From positions 1 through 7,218 of the forward strand of contig JAZNOQ010000014.1 of the NCBI GenBank assembly GCA_045589215.1: 7,218 nucleotides of DNA, written 5' to 3'. Below, piece by piece: positions 1 to 6,770 of the stretch. Source of the DNA: JAZNOQ01 sp045589215. GTDB lineage: Bacteria > Bacillota > Clostridia > Oscillospirales > CAG-272. The notes beneath the pieces were generated by a model. The model had not been told where the DNA came from and did not search any database. It saw only the letters and a list, made by a program, of their open reading frames with translations. A program made the translations under genes and the position numbers. Position 1 is the stretch's first letter, and each line of letters opens with the position of its first letter.

Positions 1-183
1 TTGGCCTCCGACTTGGGGGTGGAGGTTTTGCTCGCGCATAGCGTCGAGGAGTGGCTCGAGATAACGCTCGTTGTCCTTGCTGGAGTGGGAAATGAAAATG
101 CCGTAGTATTTCTTTTCTGCCTCCTCAAGGGGACGGACGGAAAACCCGAAATCGCCTTCAAGGCAGGGCTTGGGACTTAACAT
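1..183 (-). CDS. TIR-domain protein, N-terminal 61 codons only (3' end outside window)
   Basis: The gene starts at an ATG (183-181) and runs off the left edge, so only the N-terminus is visible. After a leader of about 25 residues comes YYGIFISHSSKDNERYL, the classic box 1 of a TIR domain (beta-strand A, then the conserved S-K-D turn), followed by an amphipathic helix (LEPLLDAMREQNL). TIR domains of bacterial defence systems usually cleave NAD+ or build cyclic ADP-ribose signals from it. The catalytic glutamate would lie beyond the visible part, so activity cannot be judged. The start is fixed by an excellent Shine-Dalgarno site overlapping the stop of the upstream gene (13 bp gap). It is third in an operon with a TIR-like protein and a membrane RyR protein. 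The TIR assignment is strong; the role in immunity is inferred from context. Confidence 0.85.
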   Translation of the reverse strand, partial: MLSPKPCLEGDFGFSVRPLEEAEKKYYGIFISHSSKDNERYLEPLLDAMREQNLHPQVGGQ

Positions 184-187
184 ATTG

Positions 188-198
188 CCACCTCCTTT
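188..198 (-). promoter_or_regulatory. Strong ribosome binding site of the TIR gene
   Basis: On the minus strand this reads AAAGGAGGTGG, a near-perfect anti-16S match whose AGGAGG core lies 7 nt before the ATG at 183. It overlaps the TAA stop of the upstream gene (199-197). This suggests translational coupling and comparatively high expression of the TIR subunit within the operon. Confidence 0.85.
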
Positions 199-1339
199 AC
201 TGCGGAAAGATGTAATCCGCGTGTATACCGACACCCATTACAGGTGTCAGAATGATAGATTTCTCCGCATTTTGACGCTCAAGACCAAGACTGAAGTACA
301 GACGAGAGCGGCGGAAATCGACGTGTGCGTTTTCCGGATAAATGCTTCTCCAAAAAGCGGGATCCTCCAGCTGATCGTCATCGGGCGGAGTCGTAAGCTC
401 TTGCTTGCCGAGATCACGCGAAAAAAGAGTGGGGAGCATCCAAAAATAATCGGGCTGCTTCAGTGTCATATAGCATTTGAAATAAACACCGAAGAGCTTG
501 TGGACCGGAACCACAACCTCAATATCCATTTCGGCGTGTACTCCCGTGGCGGCACGGTCATCGTCATCCAAAACGGAGTAAGTGCTATTACAGATGATAG
601 AGGATGCAAGCCCGTTTTCACTCGGGTGGATCTCCTCACGGTAGGGCTCAAACTGCGGCTCGAGCGCATTATCGGAGCCGAAGCTCAAAACCTTGTAGGC
701 ACATATCAGATTGGAAGAGAGAAAGCGGTCAAGCTTTCCTTCAGAGCCCGTGCCCCATTCGTATTCCATCGCCTCGCAGATCCGTCTGAAATCATTTTCA
801 TAAATGCGGCATTTCAGCGCTACGCGACGGTAAAGAATGCGGTTATAGGCATAGAAATTGAGCAGATAATTGTCGTAGTAATGGCTCTTCATCAGACGAC
901 CGACAAACTTGTTTTCAAGTGTTTTCACAACCTCAGCGGCACTTGTTGTGAGATTGGCGTTTTTGAGGGGGGTCTGGGATAGAAGGAAGCCGTCTCCTTC
1001 GCAGAGATACGGAACGATCGCTCCGGAGCGCTTGGCGTGCATATATCCCGCGACAAACCAAAAAACGTTGCGATAAATTTGTGTTTCCGCTGCAAACAGT
1101 CCCTCTGTGATAATGGGGATGAGGCAAGAGCAGGAATCGAGAGCCTTCGTTACCTCGGAAAGGTAGTCGCGTTTCGAAAGCGTGTCCTCAGAAATCGGGA
1201 AAAAGAGATAGGCATATCCGGCACGGCTCAGCTCCTGCTGAAGCTCAATGCATTTTTGCTCATCAGAGCCGAGGCAAACGAGGATCAGGTGTCCGTACTG
1301 TGATCGCACGTCATAGGGAGAATTGGAAATGACATCCAT
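197..1339 (-). CDS. TIR-like N-terminal domain protein with unknown C-terminal domain
   Basis: This encodes 380 residues. Residues about 15-115 have the alternating strand-helix layout of a divergent TIR/flavodoxin-like domain: a hydrophobic strand (HLILVCLGSDEQ, 17-28), a helix, a second strand (YAYLFFPISED), then SCLIPIITEGLF (71-82), and an aromatic helix (NVFWFVAGYMHAKR) before IVPYLC. In typical NADase TIRs a glutamate sits about four residues after a tryptophan in that helix; here the position after W94 is G98, so the domain may be catalytically inactive. I do not recognise residues about 150-380, which look beta-rich and contain repeated aromatic/acidic stretches; there is no membrane segment. 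The ATG at 1339 has an AAGGA site 10 nt upstream. The gene lies 17 bp after the RyR gene and 13 bp before a true TIR gene, clearly in one operon. A pseudo-TIR regulatory or adaptor subunit is one reading; a divergent active enzyme is another. Confidence 0.8.
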   Translation of the reverse strand: MDVISNSPYDVRSQYGHLILVCLGSDEQKCIELQQELSRAGYAYLFFPISEDTLSKRDYLSEVTKALDSCSCLIPIITEGLFAAETQIYRNVFWFVAGYMHAKRSGAIVPYLCEGDGFLLSQTPLKNANLTTSAAEVVKTLENKFVGRLMKSHYYDNYLLNFYAYNRILYRRVALKCRIYENDFRRICEAMEYEWGTGSEGKLDRFLSSNLICAYKVLSFGSDNALEPQFEPYREEIHPSENGLASSIICNSTYSVLDDDDRAATGVHAEMDIEVVVPVHKLFGVYFKCYMTLKQPDYFWMLPTLFSRDLGKQELTTPPDDDQLEDPAFWRSIYPENAHVDFRRSRLYFSLGLERQNAEKSIILTPVMGVGIHADYIFPQ

Positions 1340-1356
1340 TGTGTATGTATCCTTTC

Positions 1357-3540
1357 TTATTTTTCTCTTGCAACGATCTTAAGCTTGCATTCTGCCAAAA
1401 GCTCGGGCAGGAAATCCGTGAGGCGGTAATCGTATCTGATCACGTCTGTCTCCTCAACGGAGCATCCGCGGTGTGCGGCAAGCACCTCGCGTTGATGGAT
1501 CAGCTCTTCAAAGGTCACGAGGTTCGCGTGCTTACGGACAGAGTGAAGCTCTTGCTTGCTTTTTTGCAGATACTCCTCGGGTTCAGCAGGTACGTAGCCG
1601 CATGCGATCATATACGCATTCCAACGCTGATGCTCCAGACGCGTAATCATATGACGCCGCACAGTACAGTCGGAAAGCTCCTCCGCCGTGTAGATACGCG
1701 GAAGAGAGTCTTCTCGGACCACCCCTTGGAAATATTTCTCTCGGAATGATTCAGAGGCATCGGGGCGCGGGTCATCGATCGGAGCGGCATCAAATCCGAG
1801 TAAGTGTAGCTTTACACGAACGGATAAGCATGCATAGATGTTGGATTCCCGTTGAACGTGTGTCCAACGGTCGTACCACGTTTCCATCGCAAGACACTCA
1901 AGCTCCTGCACGTTTTTTTCGGGATTGTCGGTTTTCGTATAATTGAGATGCTGTCGCTTCGCCATTGCCTCCACGCCCTCAGCGAAAATACTGGATGCGG
2001 AGCTTGCGGTCTCGCTTTCTGCACCGAAGGGGATGATCTCTCCTCCGGGGTACGTGGTATTGATCACCTTGTTGCGGATCGTGTCATCCCGTATACGGAC
2101 GTAGATCTGCGTGCGGTCGTTCAGTCCCCATTCCCGTAGCTTTTCAAGCAGCTTTTCTGCGAAATCGATGTTAATGAGGTCGGTATCACAAGAGATGACG
2201 ATGCTGTTCCGTAAGCCTGCGAGCTGTGCTTCGGTAGCGGGGGTGTCCTTATCGGGATCAATTGATCCGTGGACGTTGGTCAAGTCTGTACGTAGATATT
2301 CGTAGAATTTGTTATCTGCGATATCCATATGGCGGTATCCGATGTCAAATACGCTTTGCGGTACGGGATACTCCTTTCCGCGCGGAGACTGTCGGTACCA
2401 TGTTGCATAGCGAAGAAGATTATGGTTGAGATTTTTATCTTTTTCAGCTTCCTTGATGTCGTAAATACGGTAATTGATCGTTTGGGGGACGGGAATTCCG
2501 TTTTGAAGCTGCAGAAGCTGGCTGTTGATCGAGTGTGTACGCAGGATGTGGCGACTCAGACGCCCGAAGCCGATCATAATAAAATTCAAGGTTACGTCAG
2601 GCTTTACAGTTGAAGACGCGAAATTGATGTCATCAGGTCGGAGCCTTTCGGTGATCGGATGTCTGTTTACAAAATCAAGTGCCAGCATTCTATGACGGTT
2701 GATGCATTGAACACAGCCGTGTGTCATTTCCGAAAGACGCACGTAGGAGGACTCGGACTCGTCCGAGCCAAACACGTATGCGGAGAAGCCGCAGTGACCG
2801 TCCAGAGAAAAATGCCTGAGCCCCAGGGAAGCGGCATATTCGGCAATCGCGGTAGCGAGAAGAAAGTTTTTTTCCTCATCCTCCGTGTTGACGATGATGC
2901 GAACCTTGCGCCGATCCGTATGAGAGCTGTAGCGCTTTAAAACAGGCAGGATGTCATCGGAATAGGAAAAGGAAAGGATCGCACAGTCATGCAGGAAGGC
3001 GAGCTCCTTTAATCCTTCGCTTTCCGGTGCAAGCAAAAGAAGGTCATACTCTTCACGGTCAAGAGAAGATATCAGCTGTTTCGTGCGTTCGTTAAATCCA
3101 ACGATGATGCACAGTGCGCGCTCGCCTTTGGTAATACGTGAAAGAAGGTGACGATTGCGAAGTCGGCGGGCAATGAGGGAGAAGGTAAACATAGAGGTAT
3201 TACAGATCGCTGCCGCAAAGCAGAGATATACCGCGATTTTGTAAAAAAGGCTTTCTGCGGCGAGAGGGGTTATCACAGACCATTTGAAGGAGAGGGCTAC
3301 GAGCGAAAGCGCATTTGAGAAAGAGTCGAAAACTGCCTTGAAAATATTGGATTCAATAAAAAGATTTCCCGCGAGATACAGGGGGATCGCGCCGAGATAA
3401 ATCAGCCCGAACGTGCCCTTGCGGAAATTTTTTAACTGAGCGTACTTTCCTGCGCGATCCGCGCGGCAGAAATGTACGATATGATAGATCACCACAAACA
3501 GCATATAGGTCAGTGCGATGATGGTAAGCACAAGTGTCAT
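1357..3540 (-). CDS. Membrane protein with two Rossmann-like regions and a C-terminal RyR domain
   Basis: This encodes 727 residues. The N-terminus has three or four hydrophobic helices (about 3-24, 43-62, possibly 75-94, and 98-123), so it is membrane anchored with a large cytoplasmic part. Residues about 140-250 (CIIVGFNERTKQ at 144-155) and about 317-500 (NFIMIGFGRLSRHIL at 319-333) look like two TrkA-N-type nucleotide-binding Rossmann modules; the second keeps a GxG turn. The C-terminus matches the RyR repeat pattern: a preceding segment around 563-583, then RLEHQRWNAYMIACGYV (634-650) and RKHANLVTFEEL (669-680). RyR domains in bacteria have been proposed as nucleotide-derivative sensors. 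As first gene of an operon with two TIR-type genes, it is plausibly the effector or sensor that responds to a TIR-made signal, perhaps by membrane disruption. This resembles in logic the membrane Macro-domain ThsA of type II Thoeris, but is not homologous. The domain calls are good; the function is inferred. The start has a good Shine-Dalgarno site and promoter just upstream. Confidence 0.88.
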   Translation of the reverse strand: MTLVLTIIALTYMLFVVIYHIVHFCRADRAGKYAQLKNFRKGTFGLIYLGAIPLYLAGNLFIESNIFKAVFDSFSNALSLVALSFKWSVITPLAAESLFYKIAVYLCFAAAICNTSMFTFSLIARRLRNRHLLSRITKGERALCIIVGFNERTKQLISSLDREEYDLLLLAPESEGLKELAFLHDCAILSFSYSDDILPVLKRYSSHTDRRKVRIIVNTEDEEKNFLLATAIAEYAASLGLRHFSLDGHCGFSAYVFGSDESESSYVRLSEMTHGCVQCINRHRMLALDFVNRHPITERLRPDDINFASSTVKPDVTLNFIMIGFGRLSRHILRTHSINSQLLQLQNGIPVPQTINYRIYDIKEAEKDKNLNHNLLRYATWYRQSPRGKEYPVPQSVFDIGYRHMDIADNKFYEYLRTDLTNVHGSIDPDKDTPATEAQLAGLRNSIVISCDTDLINIDFAEKLLEKLREWGLNDRTQIYVRIRDDTIRNKVINTTYPGGEIIPFGAESETASSASSIFAEGVEAMAKRQHLNYTKTDNPEKNVQELECLAMETWYDRWTHVQRESNIYACLSVRVKLHLLGFDAAPIDDPRPDASESFREKYFQGVVREDSLPRIYTAEELSDCTVRRHMITRLEHQRWNAYMIACGYVPAEPEEYLQKSKQELHSVRKHANLVTFEELIHQREVLAAHRGCSVEETDVIRYDYRLTDFLPELLAECKLKIVAREK

Positions 3541-3544
3541 AATG

Positions 3545-3552
3545 CACCTCTT
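3545..3552 (-). promoter_or_regulatory. Ribosome binding site of the RyR membrane protein gene
   Basis: On the minus strand this reads AAGAGGTG, with its AGAGG core 6 nt before the ATG at 3540. It supports the chosen start. Confidence 0.75.
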
Positions 3553-3569
3553 ATCGTCTTATTACCGAC

Positions 3570-3598
3570 ATTATAACAAAGTTTGTGCCATTTTTCAA
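3570..3598 (-). promoter_or_regulatory. Sigma-A-type promoter of the RyR/TIR operon
   Basis: On the minus strand: -35 TTGAAA (3598-3593), a 17-bp spacer, and a consensus -10 TATAAT (3575-3570) preceded by TGT, an extended -10. Transcription would start near 3562-3563, giving a leader of about 23 nt. The near-consensus boxes suggest steady expression rather than tight induction. It is divergent to the typA promoter. Confidence 0.85.
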
Positions 3599-3655
3599 CA
3601 ATTTTCGCAAATTTATTTAAAAAATATAAATTTCAAAAAAATATGCGCTTGCGCC

Positions 3656-3684
3656 TTGCTATTTTTCGAAAAATGTGATATAAT
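3656..3684 (+). promoter_or_regulatory. Sigma-A-type promoter of typA, with internal palindrome
   Basis: -35 TTGCTA (3656-3661), a 17-bp spacer and consensus -10 TATAAT (3679-3684) with an extended TGA. The spacer begins with the second base of a perfect 14-bp palindrome, ATTTTTCGAAAAAT (3661-3674), which could be an operator. The predicted start near 3691 leaves a leader of about 77 nt before the preferred typA ATG. Confidence 0.85.
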
Positions 3685-3767
3685 AAATCGTTCATGAATA
3701 TTTTGCGACAAAAATGCGCAAAGATCTGTTTTGATATGCTTCAATGACGAAAGGAAAACCTCGAAAA

Positions 3768-5606
3768 ATGAAAAGAGAAGACCTCAGAAACGTAGCGATC
3801 ATCGCACACGTAGACCACGGTAAGACGACACTTGTTGACGGTATGCTCCATCAGGGCGGCATCTACCGTGACAATCAAGAGACTGTGACACGCGTTATGG
3901 ACTCGGGAGACCTCGAGAAGGAGCGCGGCATTACCATTCTCGCGAAGAATACCGCCGTTCATTATAAGGACACGAAGATCAATATTATCGACACCCCCGG
4001 TCACGCCGATTTCAGCGGCGAGGTCGAGCGTGTGCTCAAGATGGTAAGCGGTGTGATCCTGCTCGTTGACGCTGCAGAAGGTCCGATGCCGCAGACGCGC
4101 TTCGTGCTTCAGAGAGCGCTTGAGCTCAATCACCGTGTCATTGTTTGCGTCAATAAGATCGACAAGCCCGATGCGCGTATTTATGAGGTAATTGACGAGG
4201 TTCTTGAGCTTCTGATCGATCTCGGTGCGAACGACGAGCAGCTCGACAGCCCGATGCTCTTCTGCTCTGGGCGTTCGGGTACGGCTTCTTATAGCCCCGA
4301 TGAAACCGGGGAGGATCTTACGCCTCTGTTTGAGACCATCCTGAATTATATCCCCGCGCCCGAGGGAGACGAGGACGGAGAGCTGCAGCTTCTCGTTTCC
4401 TCGATCGACTATAATGAATTCGTCGGCAGGATCGGCATCGGACGCATTGAGCGCGGCTCGATCCGTCAGAATCAGGACGTATATATCACAAACTATCACT
4501 CGGGACAGGCTCCGAAGCGGTCCAAGATCGTTTCGATCTATCAGATCGACGGTCTCGTCCGTGTTCCCGTAACCGAGGCAAAGGTTGGTGACATCGTTTG
4601 CTTCTCGGGTGCTGAGAGTATTACGATCGGTGACACCATCACGGGACTCGCGGATCCTACGCCGCTTGAGTTCGTAAAGGTCAGTGAGCCGACGATGGAA
4701 ATGACCTTCCTCGTCAACAATAGCCCGCTTGCAGGCAAGGAGGGCAAGTTCGTGACCTCGCGCCAGATCCGTGACCGTCTCTATAAGGAGCTTCTGAAGG
4801 ACGTTTCGCTCCGCGTTTCGGACGGCGAGACGACCGACGAGTTCAAGGTCGCAGGCAGAGGAGAGATGCACCTCTCGATCCTGATCGAAACGATGCGCCG
4901 TGAAGGATACGAGCTGATGTGCTCCAATCCGCGTGTGCTTTATAAGGAGATCGACGGCGTGAAGTGCGAACCGATGGAGCGCGTCACGATCGACGTGCCG
5001 AACGAGTACGTCGGCGCAGTGGTCGAAAAGCTTGGACAGCGTAAGGGAGATCTGCTCGAAATGAATCCCGTCGGTGACAGAATGCGTATCGAGTATAAGA
5101 TCCCGTCGAGATGTCTTTTCGGTTATCGCTCCGAATTCCTGACCGCTACCCACGGCGAGGGACTGATCAATACGATCTTTGACGGCTACGAGCCTTACCG
5201 CGGTGAGATCACGATGCGCTTTACGGGCTCGCTCGTTGCTTCCGAGGCGGGTGTTACCACTCGTTACGGACTTTACAACACGCAGGAGCGCGGACAGCTT
5301 TTTGTTGGTCCGCAGACCCCTGTTTACGAGGGTATGATCATCGGTGAAAACCCGAAGTACGACGATATTGCCGTGAACCCCTGCAAGGAAAAGCATTTGA
5401 CCGCGATCCGTTCCTCGGGCGCGGACGAGAAGCTTCTTCTTACTCCCCCCAAGGTCTTTTCACTTGAAGAGGCGATCGAATTCATTACCGACGATGAGCT
5501 TATCGAGGTCACGCCGAAGTCGATTCGTCTCCGTAAGAAGATCCTTGACACCGAGCAGAGAATGAAGTACACGATGCGTCTCCGCAGAGCCGCACAGAAT
5601 CAGTAA
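3768..5606 (+). CDS. typA: Ribosome-associated translational GTPase TypA/BipA
   Basis: A translation-factor GTPase of the EF-G/LepA group. It binds the ribosome and assists large-subunit assembly and growth under cold and other stress. All G motifs are visible: G1 AHVDHGKT (13-20), G2 RGIT (53-56), G3 DTPGH (75-79), G4 NKID (129-132), and a G5 region around FCSGRSG (165-171). These are followed by the beta-barrel domain II (about 205-300), domain III (about 305-385), the EF-G domain-V-like part (about 400-475), and the TypA-specific C-terminal domain with YNTQERGQLF (503-512) and the lysine/arginine-rich VTPKSIRLRKKILD. I place the start at ATG 3768, giving 612 residues, the length known for Bacillus TypA, beginning MKREDLRNVAIIAHVDHGK as the family does. 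AAGGA lies 12 nt upstream. An in-frame ATG at 3744 would add eight residues but has no Shine-Dalgarno site. Monocistronic, with its own promoter and a hairpin just after the stop. Confidence 0.97.
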   Translation: MKREDLRNVAIIAHVDHGKTTLVDGMLHQGGIYRDNQETVTRVMDSGDLEKERGITILAKNTAVHYKDTKINIIDTPGHADFSGEVERVLKMVSGVILLVDAAEGPMPQTRFVLQRALELNHRVIVCVNKIDKPDARIYEVIDEVLELLIDLGANDEQLDSPMLFCSGRSGTASYSPDETGEDLTPLFETILNYIPAPEGDEDGELQLLVSSIDYNEFVGRIGIGRIERGSIRQNQDVYITNYHSGQAPKRSKIVSIYQIDGLVRVPVTEAKVGDIVCFSGAESITIGDTITGLADPTPLEFVKVSEPTMEMTFLVNNSPLAGKEGKFVTSRQIRDRLYKELLKDVSLRVSDGETTDEFKVAGRGEMHLSILIETMRREGYELMCSNPRVLYKEIDGVKCEPMERVTIDVPNEYVGAVVEKLGQRKGDLLEMNPVGDRMRIEYKIPSRCLFGYRSEFLTATHGEGLINTIFDGYEPYRGEITMRFTGSLVASEAGVTTRYGLYNTQERGQLFVGPQTPVYEGMIIGENPKYDDIAVNPCKEKHLTAIRSSGADEKLLLTPPKVFSLEEAIEFITDDELIEVTPKSIRLRKKILDTEQRMKYTMRLRRAAQNQ

Positions 5607-5612
5607 AATTTG

Positions 5613-5651
5613 CGGGGTGAGTCAAAGCGAAAAATACTTTGACTCACCCCG
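5613..5651. terminator. Strong hairpin between convergent genes (putative terminator)
   Basis: A perfect 15-bp inverted repeat (5613-5627 with 5637-5651, starting CGGGGTGAGTC) and a 9-nt A-rich loop, beginning 7 bp after the typA stop. No immediate U-tract follows on the plus strand; the first T-run is at about 5668-5672. On the minus strand it is followed by a modest T-run (CAAATTTTAC). It probably ends typA and the small convergent gene, by folding or by blocking exonucleases. Confidence 0.65.
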
Positions 5652-5691
5652 TATCGGTATATTGCAATTTTTGGCGAAAAGAAAGAACGAC

Positions 5692-5865
5692 TCAGTTTTC
5701 TCCGCTCTCTTTTTTCAGATCCGAAAGCCCGCTTCTTCCGTCGCTTCCGAGCACCATTTCGGTGTGTGCGCGGTTCGGTACGGGCGGGTCGGGGATCACA
5801 CGCTCGGGGGTGCTGGGAAGCACGATCTCGTCGCGGCTTTTCTTTTTCTTTTCGGTTTCTTTCAT
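5692..5865 (-). CDS. Small hypothetical hydrophilic protein (57 residues)
   Basis: A short frame with ATG at 5865 and TGA at 5694-5692. The product starts MKETEKKKKSRDEIVLPSTP and ends in DLKKESGEN; it is highly charged, rich in proline and glycine, and probably disordered, with no recognisable domain or signal. Evidence for coding: an AAGGA site 11 nt upstream, strong preference for G or C at third codon positions (similar to typA), a convergent layout sharing the typA-side hairpin, and use of an otherwise empty stretch of about 375 bp. The overlapping plus-strand frames are rich in Phe/Ser from the reversed Lys/Glu codons, as expected for shadows. Function unknown. Confidence 0.5.
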   Translation of the reverse strand: MKETEKKKKSRDEIVLPSTPERVIPDPPVPNRAHTEMVLGSDGRSGLSDLKKESGEN

Positions 5866-5920
5866 ATGGGAACAGATCCTTTCTTTTGGATTATGATCTT
5901 TGGCAGAGGATGCCGTAATT

Positions 5921-5956
5921 GCAGTTTCCCCGAAAACTGCCCGATTTATGTTTTTT
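5921..5956 (+). other. Small hairpin followed by a T-run upstream of the HAD gene
   Basis: GCAGTTT (5921-5927) pairs with AAACTGC (5934-5940) around a 6-nt loop, and a run of six T follows at 5951-5956. The gap between stem and T-run makes a terminator call weak. It could be a leader structure of the HAD transcript. I see no convincing promoter for the HAD gene here. Confidence 0.3.
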
Positions 5957-5982
5957 AGAATTTAAAATTTTTGAGGTGTGAT

Positions 5983-6696
5983 ATGGCAATCAAGGCGGTG
6001 CTTTTTGATCTTGACGGGACCCTTCTCCCGATGGATATGAATGCTTTTATGAAGATCTATTTCGGCGGACTTTCGAAGGCGCTCGCTCCGTACGGATACG
6101 AGCCGAAGTCGCTGATCGACGCCGTCTGGGCGGGAACTGCCGCTATGATCAAAAATGACGGAATCCGACTGAATGAAACGGTCTTTTGGGATAAGTTTGC
6201 AGAGGTTCTCGGCGAAGACGTCCGAAAGAGGGAAGGAGACCTCGAACGCTATTACCGCTCCGAATTCGTGGCAACAAGGGCGGCTTGCGGAGAAAATCCG
6301 ATGGCACGCACGGTGATCGACAAGGTGAAGGGAATGGGCATTCCCGCAGTGCTTGCAACAAATCCCTTCTTTCCCGCAATCGCGACCGAGACGCGTATGA
6401 GTTGGGTAGGACTTCAGCCGCAGGATTTCGCACTCGTCACGACGTACGAGAATTCGAGATCCTGTAAGCCGAATCCGCAGTATTACCGTGAGATCCTCGG
6501 AAAGCTCGGTCTTAAGCCCGAGGAATGCCTGATGGTAGGGAACGACGTCAGCGAGGATATGATGGCAAAGGACCTCGGGATGAAGGTATTTCTCGTCACC
6601 GATTGCATTTTGAATAAAGAGAACAAGGATATCTCCGCATATCCGTCAGGTAGCTTCCCCGAGCTTCTCGCGTATCTCGATACGCTTGCCGACTGA
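5983..6696 (+). CDS. HAD-superfamily hydrolase (phosphoglycolate-phosphatase-like)
   Basis: This encodes 237 residues. It is a haloacid-dehalogenase-type phosphatase, acting through an aspartyl-phosphate intermediate with Mg2+. Motif I is VLFDLDGTLL with nucleophile D9 and acid/base D11; motif II is the threonine in VLATNP (T126); motif III is the lysine in SCKPNPQYY (K162); motif IV is MVGNDVSEDMMAK with D188 and D192. Residues about 14-105 form a helical C1-type cap, which sets substrate choice and cannot be read from sequence. All catalytic residues are present and the length is normal for the family. The ATG at 5983 is chosen over an in-frame TTG at 5971 because GAGG lies 6 nt before it. 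The substrate is unknown; small phosphorylated metabolites such as phosphoglycolate, sugar phosphates or nucleotides are possible. It stands alone, with no link visible to its neighbours. Confidence 0.93.
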   Translation: MAIKAVLFDLDGTLLPMDMNAFMKIYFGGLSKALAPYGYEPKSLIDAVWAGTAAMIKNDGIRLNETVFWDKFAEVLGEDVRKREGDLERYYRSEFVATRAACGENPMARTVIDKVKGMGIPAVLATNPFFPAIATETRMSWVGLQPQDFALVTTYENSRSCKPNPQYYREILGKLGLKPEECLMVGNDVSEDMMAKDLGMKVFLVTDCILNKENKDISAYPSGSFPELLAYLDTLAD

Positions 6697-6720
6697 TCGG
6701 CGGATATCTGTCCGCGCTTT

Positions 6721-6764
6721 GAATATAAGCGCAACTTCGGTGCTTCGGTATTCAATTTTCTTTT
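6721..6764 (+). terminator. Putative intrinsic terminator of the HAD gene
   Basis: GAATA (6721-6725) pairs with TATTC (6749-6753), and inside it AAGC (6727-6730) pairs with GCTT (6742-6745) across a small internal loop. A T-rich tail, AATTTTCTTTT (6754-6764), follows. It lies 24 bp after the HAD stop. The stem is imperfect, so this is moderate evidence. A second hairpin (GCGGA/TCCGC, 6700-6715) lies directly after the stop. Confidence 0.45.
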
Positions 6765-6770
6765 GAAAAG

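Noticed and set aside
170..982. 270-codon plus-strand reading frame
   Set aside because: It is antisense to the TIR-like gene, has no ribosome site or domain, and the minus-strand gene has operon spacing, Shine-Dalgarno sites and a recognisable fold.
3744..3767. Upstream ATG of typA adding eight residues
   Set aside because: No Shine-Dalgarno site precedes it, and the family begins at the motif encoded from 3768; kept only as an alternative start.
3741..5396. 551-codon minus-strand reading frame
   Set aside because: It lies entirely antisense to typA, which is unmistakable. Strong codon bias in typA leaves the opposite strand open; the product is a shadow.
5617..5958. Two overlapping plus-strand frames (5617-5958 and 5639-5896)
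   Set aside because: They begin within the typA-side hairpin, lack a ribosome site and are rich in Phe/Ser from antisense Lys/Glu codons. The minus-strand frame at 5692-5865 explains the openness better.
5971..5982. TTG start for the HAD gene
   Set aside because: The TTG lies next to the Shine-Dalgarno sequence of the ATG at 5983, which gives the usual HAD N-terminus.
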